Source: Salinispora arenicola (lineage in GTDB: Bacteria > Actinomycetota > Actinomycetes > Mycobacteriales > Micromonosporaceae). Taken from it: DNA of 64,000 nt. Of the stretch, positions 8,192 to 17,507 are shown piece after piece (within the stretch, counting starts at the first letter, position 1; the number at the start of each line of letters is the position of its first letter). The translations under genes were made by a program, and so were the position numbers. The notes below the pieces were generated by a model, which saw nothing but the letters and a program-made list of their open reading frames with translations, was not told the origin of the DNA and ran no database searches. Location: positions 4,340,001 to 4,404,000 of the forward strand of contig NZ_VFOL01000001.1 of the NCBI RefSeq assembly GCF_006716065.1, in the 5' to 3' direction.

Positions 8192-8710
8192 TCAGCCCTG
8201 CCGGGGCTCGACGATCTCACCCTCGATGGTCTGGCCACCGTCGGCGGCGGTCGGGCCCGCAGACGGCGGCTGCGGCTGCGGGGCACCCCGGTGCACCCGC
8301 ACCCTCCGTGGCCCGAACAGGTCACCCGCGACCATCGACGACACCCGCCGCTCGGCCGTGCGCCGTACCCCGGAACGGGCCAGCCGGCGCACCGGCGGCA
8401 CCAGCAGCAACACCCCCAGTACGCCGCTGAGCAGGCCCGGTGTGGCCAACAGCAGCGCACCGATCAACCCCACCACTCCGTCGGTGACCCGCGGCCCCGG
8501 CGGTTGACCGGCCTGTGCGGCGGCCTGGAAGCCCCGCCACGCGCGAATCCCCTCCCGGCGCAACAGCACCATGCCCAGCAGCGACGCCGCGAACACGGCC
8601 AGCACCGCGGCCCCGAACCCGACGGCACGGCCCACGGCCAGGAACACCGCCAGCTCCACCAACACCGCCAGCAGCAACGCCAACGGTACGAACCTCAGTC
8701 CCCGGCGCAT
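8192..8710 (-). CDS. fxsA: FxsA family membrane protein
   Basis: FxsA proteins are small inner-membrane proteins first found as suppressors of phage T7 exclusion by F plasmids; their cellular role is unclear. The 172-residue product has two N-terminal helices (FVPLALLLAVLVELAVFLAV and a following VLAVFAASLLGMVLL), the family loop ALLRREGIRAW-like segment here reading VLLRREGIRAWRGFQAA, and a third hydrophobic region LIGALLLATPGLLSGVLGV, ending in a charged cytoplasmic tail. Start: ATG 8710 or GTG 8716, both next to AGGTGAGG. It lies near ppm and rbpA, as in mycobacteria. Confidence 0.9.
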   Translation of the reverse strand: MRRGLRFVPLALLLAVLVELAVFLAVGRAVGFGAAVLAVFAASLLGMVLLRREGIRAWRGFQAAAQAGQPPGPRVTDGVVGLIGALLLATPGLLSGVLGVLLLVPPVRRLARSGVRRTAERRVSSMVAGDLFGPRRVRVHRGAPQPQPPSAGPTAADGGQTIEGEIVEPRQG

Positions 8711-8930
8711 CCTCACCTCACCTACCGCGCCCCCACTGTCCGGTTCCCCGCTTGTGGGGTGCGTCGTTCTGCCCGTCCAGCATGACACGCCCGCACCGCC
8801 GCCGCCTCCCACGCCGGGCACCGGCGGCCGACGGCGCTGGCCGGGCCGCTGCTGACACGTCCGGTAGTCGGCGCTCACGCGCACCCCACGCATGGTCGGA
8901 TGTCCGTGGTCCACGACGTCGACAGTGGTG

Positions 8931-9719
8931 CTACGGCCAGCGGACCTGCCCCGTGGGCGTGCTGTGGATACCCCGCCGGAGGGCCAGCCGCCGGTCGGCG
9001 ACCGCCCACCCGGTGATCCGCCACAACGCCTCCGCGACGATCAGCGGGCTCATCTTGCTGCGTCCCCGTTCGCGCTCCGCGAACGTGATCGGCACCTCCA
9101 CGATTCGTACGCCGGCCCGGTGCGCCAGCCGGGACAGCTCCACCTGGAACGAGTACCCCTGGGAGCACACCGACTCCAGGTCCAACGCGTCCAGGGCGCT
9201 GAGCCGGTACACCCGGTAGCCGCCGGTGGCGTCGGACACCGGCATGCCCAGGGCCAGCCGCGCGTACAGGTTGCCGCAGCGCGACAACAGCAGCCGCCGC
9301 AGCGGCCAGTTGAGTACCCGCGCCCCGCTGGTCCACCGGGAACCGATCACCACGTCCGCGTCCCGGGCCGCGGTCAGCATCGCCGGCAGATCCTCCGGGG
9401 CGTGCGAACCGTCGGCGTCCATCTCCACCACCGCGTCGTAGCCGCGCCGCCGGGCCCACCCGAACCCGGCCAGGTACGCGGCCCCGAGTCCCTGCTTGCC
9501 CTCCCGGTGCAGCACGTGCACCCGCCGGTCCTGCCCGGCGAGTTCCTCGGCGACCGCGCCGGTGCCATCCGGGCTGTTGTCGTCGGCGACCAGAATGTCC
9601 ACCGACGGCACCGCCTGCCGCACCCGGGACACGATCCACGTCAGGTTGTCGGCCTCGTTGTAGGTCGGAATCACCACCAGCACCCGACCCACCCCCGGAT
9701 GACCGGTCTCGTCACGCAC
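8931..9719 (-). CDS. ppm1: Polyprenol monophosphomannose synthase (GT2, Ppm1 catalytic domain)
   Basis: Transfers mannose from GDP-mannose to polyprenyl phosphate, giving the donor for protein O-mannosylation and cell-envelope glycolipids in actinobacteria. The 262-residue GT2 enzyme shows VLVVIPTYNEADNL at the start, VADDNSPDGT, the metal/sugar-nucleotide motif VEMDADGSH, IGSRWTSGARV, and the C-terminal SKMSPLIVAEALWRIT helix of dolichol-phosphate-mannose synthases. The GTG at 9719 has a GAGAGGGGGG ribosome site and overlaps the end of lnt by 8 bases, so the two are translationally coupled. In M. tuberculosis the Lnt-like and Ppm parts are one fused polypeptide (Rv2051c); here they are separate genes in the same order. 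Confidence 0.93.
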   Translation of the reverse strand: MRDETGHPGVGRVLVVIPTYNEADNLTWIVSRVRQAVPSVDILVADDNSPDGTGAVAEELAGQDRRVHVLHREGKQGLGAAYLAGFGWARRRGYDAVVEMDADGSHAPEDLPAMLTAARDADVVIGSRWTSGARVLNWPLRRLLLSRCGNLYARLALGMPVSDATGGYRVYRLSALDALDLESVCSQGYSFQVELSRLAHRAGVRIVEVPITFAERERGRSKMSPLIVAEALWRITGWAVADRRLALRRGIHSTPTGQVRWP

Positions 9720-11343
9720 CGTTGTGCCCCCCTCTCGCCGGCGTACCGGCCGTCGGGCCACCGCGGACACGCCGCCGCATCCCCGCTGCGGCCAGGGCCG
9801 CCACGGCCAGGACCGTCAGCACCACCTCCGGCCACAACCCGACTCGAGTTGCGAGGGTGCGTCCGTCGGCGAGGTGCAGCTGCCGCACCACGATCGCGCG
9901 GGTGTTGAACCCGGTGGCATCGCTTACCCGTCCGTCCGGGGAGACGAACCCGGAAACGCCCACCGTCGAGGCCATCAGCGCCGGCCGGCCGTGCTCGACC
10001 GCCCGCAGCCGCACCATGGCCAGCTGCTGACGGGCCTCGGCCACGTCGAAGGTGGCGTTGTTGGTCTGCACCACCAGCAGCTGCGCCCCGCCGGTGACGG
10101 TGTCCCGGACCACCTCGTCGTAGGCGACCTCGAAGCAGATGACGTCACCGAGCACCGCGGGACCGGCGGCCAGCACTCCCGGCGTGGTGCCCGGCACGAA
10201 GTCGGATCGCACCCGGTCCACCTGCTTGCTGACCAGTCGGGCGATGTCACGTAACGGCACGTACTCGGCGAACGGCACCGGGTGTCGTTTCGTGTACACC
10301 TGGTCAAGGTCGGGGCCGGTCACCGGCTGCCACAGCAGCCCCGCGTTGCGTACCTGACCCGGACCGGGGCCGCGCAGCACCGCGCCGACGAGGATCGGCA
10401 CCCCGACGGCGTCCGCTGCCGCCTGGATACGCCCACCGGCGGAGGCGTCCCGCAGCGGGTCGATGTCGCTGGAGTTCTCCGGCCACACCACCAGGTCGGG
10501 GCGGGCCCGAGCGCCGGAGGCCACCTGCGCGGCCAGCTCGACGGTGGCCTCGACGTGGTTGTTCAGCACCGCCTGCCGCTGGGCGTTGAAGTCCAACCCC
10601 AGCCGCGGCACGTTACCCTGCACGATCGCCACGGTCACCGTGTCCCCGTCACCGGCGGCGCGCGTCGGCACCAGCAACCCGGTGACCGGCACCGCCAGCA
10701 CGGCCGCCAGCCACCCGGCGACCGGCGCCCACCCACCCGGCGACCGGCGCCCACCAGGGCGGTGGTACGCCGCCCAGCCCGCCCAGGCGGCGGCCACCAG
10801 GAGGCCACCGACCACCGCGACCGCGAAGGTGACCAGCGGCGCCCCACCCAGGGCCGCCAGCCGCAGCAGCGGCGACGCGTCCTGGCTGAACGCCAGCCGA
10901 CCCCACGGGAAACCCCCGAACGGGGTGCGGTCCCGCAGCGCCTCCTGCGCCACCCACAGCACCCCGGTCAACACCGGCCACCCCCACCGGAACCGGTCAA
11001 CCAGCGGAGAAACCCACGCGGAGGCCGCGCCGAGCAGCGCCAGGTAGCTGGCCTGCACCAGCGACAGCAGCACCCACGGCAGGTAACCGGTATGCAGGTT
11101 GGTCCAGCTCAGTAGTGGGGCGAACAGTGCCAGCCCAGCCAGGAACCCGAGACCGGCGCCGGCACGCGGGCGGCGGCGGTGCGTCGCGGCGGCCAGCAGG
11201 GCCACCCCGACCGCCGCCAGCGGCCACACCCCGTACGGCGGGAACGCCAGCAGCATCAGCACGCCCCCGACGACCGCCGCCACCACAGCCACCGGCAACG
11301 GTAGGCGGCGTTCCTGCGTCGTCTCCACGGCCGTCGCCGGCAT
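9712..11343 (-). CDS. lnt: Apolipoprotein N-acyltransferase
   Basis: Lnt acylates the N-terminal cysteine of lipoproteins at the membrane. About 543 residues: six to seven hydrophobic segments in the first 220 residues, then a nitrilase-like domain facing outside with the catalytic triad in view: Glu in VVWPENSSDID, Lys in YTKRHPVPFAEYVP and Cys in VICFEVAYDE. A last membrane helix (VVLTVLAVAALAAAG) precedes a basic tail. Start ATG 11343 is preferred, with GTG options a few codons upstream. It is coupled to ppm by an 8-base overlap; in actinobacteria the pair physically interacts. Confidence 0.93.
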   Translation of the reverse strand: MPATAVETTQERRLPLPVAVVAAVVGGVLMLLAFPPYGVWPLAAVGVALLAAATHRRRPRAGAGLGFLAGLALFAPLLSWTNLHTGYLPWVLLSLVQASYLALLGAASAWVSPLVDRFRWGWPVLTGVLWVAQEALRDRTPFGGFPWGRLAFSQDASPLLRLAALGGAPLVTFAVAVVGGLLVAAAWAGWAAYHRPGGRRSPGGWAPVAGWLAAVLAVPVTGLLVPTRAAGDGDTVTVAIVQGNVPRLGLDFNAQRQAVLNNHVEATVELAAQVASGARARPDLVVWPENSSDIDPLRDASAGGRIQAAADAVGVPILVGAVLRGPGPGQVRNAGLLWQPVTGPDLDQVYTKRHPVPFAEYVPLRDIARLVSKQVDRVRSDFVPGTTPGVLAAGPAVLGDVICFEVAYDEVVRDTVTGGAQLLVVQTNNATFDVAEARQQLAMVRLRAVEHGRPALMASTVGVSGFVSPDGRVSDATGFNTRAIVVRQLHLADGRTLATRVGLWPEVVLTVLAVAALAAAGMRRRVRGGPTAGTPARGGHNGA

Positions 11344-11453
11344 CCCCACGATCACCCGCCGAAGGGTACCCGCCCCGGCCGGAGCCGCCCCCGCCCCCGC
11401 CGCCGACACGAGGGCGTACCGTGACGTCGGCCACGGCACCCGTACAACGGAAA

Positions 11454-11482
11454 TCGGGGCGCGGCATTGAGCCGCGCCCCGA
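11454..11482 (-). terminator. Hairpin terminator downstream of the lysine operon
   Basis: A perfect 12-bp stem (11454-11465 with 11471-11482) and a five-base loop. On the minus strand it is followed by TTTCCGTT, consistent with termination of minus-strand transcripts from the lysine gene cluster before lnt. Confidence 0.75.
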
Positions 11483-11893
11483 CGCTCCCAGGCCCTTCCC
11501 GGCCGGTGGGGCGAGAATGCGACGCGCCGACCTTCGGACCGACCGGACGGTGGACTGGCTGCCCCCGCCTGGCCGTTGTCTACTGGCCGTGCCTCTCATC
11601 CTGCCCGTACACCGGTAACCGCGGCCGGTTCGCGCCGCCCCGCCGACCCCCGCCCGCTGGACCTGGCCGCCGCGATCACAATCTCGTGTCGCTCGGCCAG
11701 CGGACGAAGGGACGAAGCGAACAGCAGCCGCTTCCCGTAGTAGGACTCAAAGACGGTACGTGCTCCCCCCGGGGCGCTGTCAACCCGACCCGACGAGTCG
11801 TCGCCGACAGCCCGGCGTGTCGCGCCCGCGCGTCCCGACCACGACGCAGTCGGCCCCACCCGCCGACGGTGTCGACGGGCACTCGAGCACGTC
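11483..11893. other. Stretch between the lysine operon and its terminator, no supported gene
   Basis: About 410 bases follow the stop of the MutL-like gene before the hairpin. No gene can be supported. A minus-strand frame carries a protein-like patch reading FESYYGKRLLFASSLRPLAE then RHEIVIAA, but I do not recognise it and the surrounding frame reads as chance. It may be a remnant of a sixth operon gene or a long 3' untranslated region. Confidence 0.4.
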
Positions 11894-13231
11894 CTAGCCG
11901 CCCGCGCGCAGCGGGGCGGTGAGCGCACGCGCCGCAACCGGATGCTCCCCCGCGAGTAGCCCGGCGGCAGCGAGCACATAGTCGACGTCGACCACCGGCC
12001 GGGCGGCACGCGGCAACGGCCAGCCACCCCCGTGGTCGACGAGTACCCCCGCGAGCATCCCCACGGCGTCAGCGGGCGCGGCGTGCCGCAGCACCCCACC
12101 CGAACCGACCAGGAGCCGCACATCCCGCAGGTCCCGACCGGCACGCTCACCCGTGGCCGCCCCACGGGCATGCCGGCGCAACGCCACCGTGGCCGCCAAC
12201 GCACCGATCCGCGCGTCCGCCGCCCGCTCGGCCGCCCGCACCGGAAGGTACCCCGGATCCTCGGCACGACGCCGCGCCGCCACCGCCAACGCCTCGGCGT
12301 CACCCGCGTCGAGCAGCCGCTCCTCCACCGCCGCCCGCACCACACCCGGCGCGCTCCACCGCACCCCCAGGTCCCCTTCGACGGTGCGGGCCCGCCACAG
12401 GCTGCCAGCCACCTCCCGCCCCGGCCCGGTCTCCCGTTCGTCCGGGGTCAACACCGAGTACACGTCGGTGGTCGCCCCACCGACGTCAACCACCACCAGG
12501 TCACCACCGAGCGTGTCAGCGAGCAGTTCCACCCCGGTCAGCACCGCGTCTGGCGTGGCCGCCCGCACCAGCCGCGGAAACCGCTGCCCCCGGGACAGCC
12601 GCTTCCCGCCGATCACATGCCGCAGGAACACCTCCCGGATCGCCGCCCGCGCCCCGGCCGGCGCCGACACCCCGATCCGGGGCAGCACATTCTCCGCCAC
12701 GGTCACCGGCACCCCGGCTGACACCAGCAGGCCACGCAGGTCCTCACGGACGTCCGCGTTACCGGCGAGGACCACCGGCACCCGCCAGCGGGCCCGCGCC
12801 AGCCGCGTCGCGTTGTGGGTCAACGTCTCCGCGTCACCGCCATCAGTACCACCGACCAGCAGCAGCACATCCGGACGGGCCGCCCGCACCGCCGCCAGGC
12901 CCGCCGCGCCGAGCCGCCCCGCGGCCACGTGCACCACGTTCGCCCCCGCCGACAGGCCCACCCGACGGCCCGCCTGCGCGGTCACCAGATGCTCGTAGCC
13001 GACAACCGCCAGCCGCAGCCCACCCCCCGCCGACGAACACACGTACCACGGGGCGTCCCGCGCCCGCAGGCCGGCTGTCGCGGCGGCAACCGCCGCATCC
13101 AACCCCCGTAACACGTCGCTGTCCACGGTGGTCGGCACGGCCGCCGCCGCGACCAGACCCGCACCGTCGAGATCGACCACCGCCACCTTCGTGTACGTCG
13201 AACCGACGTCCGCGCAGACCGCGACGTTCAC
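11894..13231 (-). CDS. MutL/GlmL-like ASKHA protein, probable chaperone/reactivase for the B12 aminomutase
   Basis: A 445-residue ATP-binding protein of the actin/hsp70 superfamily. The N-terminal phosphate-1 loop is ADVGSTYTKVAVVDL and the second phosphate loop is VVVDVGGATTDVYSV; LLLVGGTDGGDAETLTHNA is typical of the MutL group found beside glutamate mutase and ornithine/lysine aminomutases. These proteins are thought to reactivate adenosylcobalamin mutases by exchanging damaged cofactor (family knowledge). Its stop overlaps nothing downstream, while its start overlaps the kal stop by four bases, so it is the last gene of the operon. It is unrelated to DNA mismatch-repair MutL. Confidence 0.9.
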   Translation of the reverse strand: MNVAVCADVGSTYTKVAVVDLDGAGLVAAAAVPTTVDSDVLRGLDAAVAAATAGLRARDAPWYVCSSAGGGLRLAVVGYEHLVTAQAGRRVGLSAGANVVHVAAGRLGAAGLAAVRAARPDVLLLVGGTDGGDAETLTHNATRLARARWRVPVVLAGNADVREDLRGLLVSAGVPVTVAENVLPRIGVSAPAGARAAIREVFLRHVIGGKRLSRGQRFPRLVRAATPDAVLTGVELLADTLGGDLVVVDVGGATTDVYSVLTPDERETGPGREVAGSLWRARTVEGDLGVRWSAPGVVRAAVEERLLDAGDAEALAVAARRRAEDPGYLPVRAAERAADARIGALAATVALRRHARGAATGERAGRDLRDVRLLVGSGGVLRHAAPADAVGMLAGVLVDHGGGWPLPRAARPVVDVDYVLAAAGLLAGEHPVAARALTAPLRAGG

Positions 13232-13620
13232 GCCACCGGCGGCACGACCACCGTGCCCGTCGCGGTGACCGCCACAATCGGCGGATCACACACCTGCGCC
13301 GCGGACTCCCCCCGATCAGGTCGACCCCGACACACCACCACACAGCTCAGCTCCAGCGTGCGGCTACGCGTACCCACCCGGCTGACCCGACCGGTCACCT
13401 CCACCACGTCACCGGCCCGCACCGGCGCGACAAACCGCACGTCGGCGTACCCGGCGAACAACCCCTCGTCCCCGTCGGTGCGAATACACACCTCCGTCGC
13501 GACGTCCCCGAACAAACCCAACGCGTACGCCCCGTCGACCAGGCTGCCCGCGTAGTGCGCGTGCGAATACGACACATACCGTCGGTGCGTCACCGTCAAC
13601 CCGACCCTCGGGTCCGTCAT
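13228..13620 (-). CDS. kal: 3-aminobutyryl-CoA ammonia-lyase (hotdog fold)
   Basis: Kal removes ammonia from L-3-aminobutyryl-CoA to give crotonyl-CoA, a late step of lysine fermentation. The 130-residue hotdog protein shows RYVSYSHAHYAGSLVDGAYA (the HxHYxG-type active-site helix), then GDEGLFAGYADVRFVAPVRA and GDVVEVTGRV. Length matches Clostridium Kal. Four-base overlaps tie it to kamE upstream and the MutL-like gene downstream. Its natural substrate is produced by Kce (with acetyl-CoA), which is not encoded in this window, so either Kce is elsewhere or the substrate differs. Confidence 0.88.
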   Translation of the reverse strand: MTDPRVGLTVTHRRYVSYSHAHYAGSLVDGAYALGLFGDVATEVCIRTDGDEGLFAGYADVRFVAPVRAGDVVEVTGRVSRVGTRSRTLELSCVVVCRGRPDRGESAAQVCDPPIVAVTATGTVVVPPVA

Positions 13621-14381
13621 ACCTTCGCCACCTTCCGGCTCGTGATCAACGAATGAACCAGGTAAGAAGCCACCTCACCCGGAGTGGTTCCGCGGCCGAA
13701 GATCCGGTCCACCCCCAACTCGGCGGTCATCGCCTCGTCGAAACGCGGCCCACCAACGATCAACAACGGCCGCTTCCCCGCCGGCCACGCCTCCCGGAAC
13801 GCCGCCGACATCTCCCGCGTGTTGTGCAGATGCGCATCCCGCTGCGTGACAACCTGCGACACCAGCACCGCATCCGCCCGCTCCGCCCGAGCCGCCGCCA
13901 CCAGATCCGGCACACTCACCTGCGCACCGAGATTGCTGACCCGCAACTCCCGGTAGTACTCCAGCCCCTTCTCCCCGGCGATGCCCTTCACGTTGAGGAT
14001 CGCGTCGATCCCCACGGTGTGCGCGTCGGTGCCGATACACGCCCCCACCACCGACAGCTTCCGCCGCAGCTGCCGCTTGACCACCGCGTTGACCTCCTTG
14101 GCCGACAGCAACGGAAAGTCCCGCTCCACCACCCGCACCGCCGACACGTCAACCAGGTGGTTCACCCGCCCGTACACCACGAAGAAGGTGAACCCGTCAC
14201 CCATCGCTCGGGCATGGACCAGCATCGCCGGGTCGATGCCCATCTTCCCCGCCAGCTGGATCGCCGCGCCCTCGGCCCGCTTGTCGTGCGGCACCGGCAA
14301 CGTGAACGACACCTGCACCATGCCGTCGCCGGTGGTGTCACCGTACGGCCGCACGACCTGCTTCTCCGGCACGACCGTCAC
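13617..14381 (-). CDS. kamE: Beta-lysine (lysine) 5,6-aminomutase, beta subunit
   Basis: The small cobalamin/PLP-binding subunit of lysine 5,6-aminomutase, which moves the terminal amino group of beta-lysine to give 3,5-diaminohexanoate. Of 254 residues, 1-110 form the N-terminal dimerisation/PLP region; then GTDAHTVGID carries the base-off B12 motif DxHxxG (D119, H121, G124). Lys132, eleven residues after the histidine, sits where the PLP-binding Lys144 of the clostridial enzyme is found (eleven after His133). The remainder is a Rossmann cobalamin domain ending LIVGGPRFDEAMTAELGVD and RIFGRGTTPGEVA. It is coupled to kamD by a four-base overlap. Confidence 0.96.
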   Translation of the reverse strand: MTVVPEKQVVRPYGDTTGDGMVQVSFTLPVPHDKRAEGAAIQLAGKMGIDPAMLVHARAMGDGFTFFVVYGRVNHLVDVSAVRVVERDFPLLSAKEVNAVVKRQLRRKLSVVGACIGTDAHTVGIDAILNVKGIAGEKGLEYYRELRVSNLGAQVSVPDLVAAARAERADAVLVSQVVTQRDAHLHNTREMSAAFREAWPAGKRPLLIVGGPRFDEAMTAELGVDRIFGRGTTPGEVASYLVHSLITSRKVAKV

Positions 14382-15940
14382 GACCCCACCCCCTCCAAGA
14401 TCTCCACCGCCGGGTTGTAGTAGTCGCCCTCGTGCCGCGCCACCCCATCCAGCCCCTTACCCCGGTCCGCCGGCCGCTTCATGATCCCGAACGTGCCCTC
14501 GCCGATCGCCGTCAACAACGACTGCTCCCCGATCCGCTCCAGCAACTCCACCGCCGAACCCAGCACCTGATGCGCCCGCTGCTGAATGAACCCGCCTGAC
14601 GCAGGTACGAAATCCTCGTGCAACCCGCCCGCGGCGCCCAACACATACCGGACGTTCTGCAGCGCGATGTCCCGATCCGACAACCACGGCGTCACCACCG
14701 CCTCGGTCATCATCCCCACCAACAGAATCCCCTGCCCGGTCAGCGCCCCCACCAGGTTGAAGAACCCGTCGAGCAGGTTGCCGCGAAACACGTCCCCCGT
14801 CATGTGCTTCGTCGGCGGCATCCACTTCAGCGGCGCATCCGGAAACAACTCCCGCGCCAGCAAGGCGTGCGCCAACTCCAACCGCAACGACTCCGGCACA
14901 TCCGGGTTGATCTCGAACGCGTGCCCCAACCCCAACTGCCAGTCAGCCAACCCCGCCTCATGCGCGAAGAACTCGTTGAGCAACTGCGACACCGTCACCG
15001 TGTGCGCCTCGTCCACCGCATCGGCGGTCGTCAGGTAATTGTCCTCACCCGTATTGATGATGATCCCCGCCCGCGCGTGCACCTGTCGGGAGAACCGCTG
15101 ATCAACGAACGTACGGATCGGGTTGATGTCCCGAAACAAGATCCCATACATCGAGTCGTTCAACATCATGTCCAGCCGCTCCAGGCCAGCCAACGCCGCC
15201 ATCTCCGGCATACACAGCCCCGACGCGTAGTTCGTCAACCGTACATACCGGCCCAACTCCCGCGACGACTCGTCCAACGCCGCCCGCATCAACCGGAAGT
15301 TCTCCTGCGTCGCATACGTGCCCGCGAAACCCTCCCGAGTCGCCCCCTCCGGCACGTAGTCCAACAACGACTGCCCCGTCGACCGAATCACCGCAATCGC
15401 ATCCGCCCCCGCCCTGGCCGCCGCCTGCGCCTGCGGAATGTCCTCGTAGATGTCCCCCGTCGCCACGATCAGATAGATCCACGGCCGCCGCGCCGGATCC
15501 CCGAACCGCCGCACCAACCGCTCCCGCTCGACCCGCCGCCGATCGATACGCCGCACCCCCGCCGCGACCGCCCGCCGCGCAGCCCGCCGCGCAGCCGTCG
15601 CCGCCCGCCCCACCGGCACCTCGAACCGCACCGACCCGGCCGCCGCCTTCTGCGCCAGCAACGTCACATCCGCCATCTGCTCCCGCGCCAGAGCATCAAA
15701 CACCGGCACCGCCACACCATGCCCCAACCCCACATCCGCGACCACCGCATCCACCAGCCGATTCACCCACGGAATACCATCCGGATCCGCACCCTGCACC
15801 CCGGCCAACCGCAGCACCGCCCGCTCCACCGACACCGTCGTGTGGCTACGCGCCAACTCCACCACCGGTGCCCCAGCCCGGGCAGCCAACGCCCGCGCCC
15901 GCGCCACCAACACCGGATCCAGATCAAGCTTCCCGGTCAC
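14378..15940 (-). CDS. kamD: Beta-lysine (lysine) 5,6-aminomutase, alpha subunit
   Basis: The catalytic TIM-barrel subunit, 520 residues (clostridial KamD is about 516). Visible family segments include WIYLIVATGDIYEDIPQAQA, ADAIAVIRSTGQSLLDYVPE, GTYATQENFRLMRAALDESS, LTNYASGLCMPEMAALAGLE, MLNDSMYGILFRDINPIRTF and WMPPTKHMTGDVFRGNLLDG. The GTG start at 15940 overlaps the TGA of the preceding amidohydrolase gene by four bases (GTGA), which fixes it and excludes the longer open frame to 16381. With KamE and adenosylcobalamin plus PLP it converts beta-lysine to L-erythro-3,5-diaminohexanoate. Confidence 0.96.
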   Translation of the reverse strand: MTGKLDLDPVLVARARALAARAGAPVVELARSHTTVSVERAVLRLAGVQGADPDGIPWVNRLVDAVVADVGLGHGVAVPVFDALAREQMADVTLLAQKAAAGSVRFEVPVGRAATAARRAARRAVAAGVRRIDRRRVERERLVRRFGDPARRPWIYLIVATGDIYEDIPQAQAAARAGADAIAVIRSTGQSLLDYVPEGATREGFAGTYATQENFRLMRAALDESSRELGRYVRLTNYASGLCMPEMAALAGLERLDMMLNDSMYGILFRDINPIRTFVDQRFSRQVHARAGIIINTGEDNYLTTADAVDEAHTVTVSQLLNEFFAHEAGLADWQLGLGHAFEINPDVPESLRLELAHALLARELFPDAPLKWMPPTKHMTGDVFRGNLLDGFFNLVGALTGQGILLVGMMTEAVVTPWLSDRDIALQNVRYVLGAAGGLHEDFVPASGGFIQQRAHQVLGSAVELLERIGEQSLLTAIGEGTFGIMKRPADRGKGLDGVARHEGDYYNPAVEILEGVGS

Positions 15941-17502
15941 AACCCGCCCTCCCCATAGATCACCGAACCGCGCAGCACCGTACGTCGACACACCGGCAAC
16001 GGCGTCGGATCCTGGGCCCCCCGCGCCTCCGGATCCTCCGCCTGCAACACCGGCAACCCCCGATCCACCCCCGCCGGCGTGTCCCACACCGCGAACGTCG
16101 CCGGCGCCCCCAACGCCAACACCCCGTCCCCGTCCAGACACACCGCACGCCACCCGCCACGCGAATGCGCCGCGAAAGCCGCCCGCACACTCATCCGTTG
16201 CGCCGGATTGTGATGCGCCACCGCCGCCCGCACCGAACCCCAGGGATCCACCGGCGTCACCGGCGAATCCGACCCGAACGCCAACGACACACCCACCGAG
16301 TGCATCGCCCCCAACGGATTGGACGCCAACGACCGATCCAGCCCCAACCGCGACTCGTACATCCGACCCGCGCCACCCCACAACCGGTCGAACGCCGGCT
16401 GCACCGACGCCACCACGCCATACTCCACAAAACCAGCGATCATCCGCTTACTCATGATCTCCGCGTGCTCCACCCGATGCCGGGCCGCCCGCACCCGATC
16501 CGTGCCCAACCCCACCGCCGCCGCCGCGAACCCCTCCAGCACCGTCGCGATCGCCGCATCCCCGATCGCGTGGAAACCGCCCTGTATCCCATACCGCGCG
16601 CAACCCACCAGGTGCTCACGCACCTGCTCCGCCGACAGATACCCGTGCCCACACCCGCCCTCGTCCAGATACGGCACCGACACATGAGCCGTCCGCGCCC
16701 CCAACGCCCCATCCGCGAACAGATCCCCACCAGCCCCCACCGCGCCCAACTCCCGCGCCCGCTGCGCGCCGCCCAACTCACCCCAGTACCCGTACACCTC
16801 CGGCACCCCCGCCCCGGAGATCGCCAACAAACCCGTGAAGTCCTCCTCACCGGAGATCTCCGGCCCACCACACTCATGCACCGCCGCGACACCCAACGAC
16901 GCCGCGTGCGCCAACGCCACCCGCTGCGCCGCCGCCCGCTGCGCCCGACCCACCGACCCGAACGCCGCCGCCCGCACCACATGATGCGCGTCCCGCCGCA
17001 ACCACCCCGACCCGTCATAGCCCACCGCCGCGACCACCGACGGGCACTCGGCCAACAACGCCCGCGACACCACCGCCGAATGCATCGACGCCTGCGACAG
17101 GTACACCCGTCGACCACCCGCCGCCCGACCCAACTCGTCCACGTCCGGCAGCACCGGCACCGGCCACGTCGACTCGTCCCAACCGTGCCCCAACACCACC
17201 CCATCGGCCGGCAGCCTCCCGGCGAACGCCGCCACCGCCGCCAGTAACTCCGACCCCGACCGCACACCGGACACATCCAGCCCGGACAACGCCAAACCGG
17301 TGTCGGTCGCGTGCACATGCGCGTCCACGAACGCCGGCGTCACCAGCGCCCCACCCAGATCCACCACCCGATCGGCAGCCGGCGCGTCGGCGTCCGACCC
17401 CAACCAGGTGATCCGACCGTCGGACACCAACAAGGCAGTCGCGCCCGGATCAGCGGGACAATGCAGCACACCGCCGCGGTACAACGTCGAGGGGTTCGTC
17501 AT
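15937..17502 (-). CDS. Amidohydrolase family protein (YtcJ-like)
   Basis: A 521-residue metal-dependent hydrolase of the amidohydrolase superfamily, exo-enzyme/YtcJ type: metal-binding HxH in VTPAFVDAHVHATDTG, DLFADGALGARTAHVSVPY, HAIGDAA and HRVEHAEIMS histidines, and the GSDSPVTPVDPWGSVRAAVA loop carrying the last Asp. Relatives hydrolyse formamides, cyclic amides or similar. Inside a lysine-degradation operon it is unusual; it stands between kdd and kamD with tight coupling at both ends (5-base gap and 4-base overlap), so it likely acts on an acyl/lactam side product or an entry substrate such as an N-acylated lysine (inference). Confidence 0.85.
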   Translation of the reverse strand: MTNPSTLYRGGVLHCPADPGATALLVSDGRITWLGSDADAPAADRVVDLGGALVTPAFVDAHVHATDTGLALSGLDVSGVRSGSELLAAVAAFAGRLPADGVVLGHGWDESTWPVPVLPDVDELGRAAGGRRVYLSQASMHSAVVSRALLAECPSVVAAVGYDGSGWLRRDAHHVVRAAAFGSVGRAQRAAAQRVALAHAASLGVAAVHECGGPEISGEEDFTGLLAISGAGVPEVYGYWGELGGAQRARELGAVGAGGDLFADGALGARTAHVSVPYLDEGGCGHGYLSAEQVREHLVGCARYGIQGGFHAIGDAAIATVLEGFAAAAVGLGTDRVRAARHRVEHAEIMSKRMIAGFVEYGVVASVQPAFDRLWGGAGRMYESRLGLDRSLASNPLGAMHSVGVSLAFGSDSPVTPVDPWGSVRAAVAHHNPAQRMSVRAAFAAHSRGGWRAVCLDGDGVLALGAPATFAVWDTPAGVDRGLPVLQAEDPEARGAQDPTPLPVCRRTVLRGSVIYGEGGL

Positions 17503-17507
17503 GGCAC

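Noticed and set aside
11454..11482. tRNA or small RNA gene at the hairpin near 11.46 kb
   Set aside because: Only a simple stem-loop without cloverleaf arms; its position after the operon fits a terminator.
11596..17247. Many long plus-strand frames rich in Pro, Arg, His and Gln opposite the lysine operon
   Set aside because: These are mirror frames of strongly GC-biased minus-strand genes; they lack motifs, ribosome sites and sensible composition, while the minus-strand frames encode clear enzymes.
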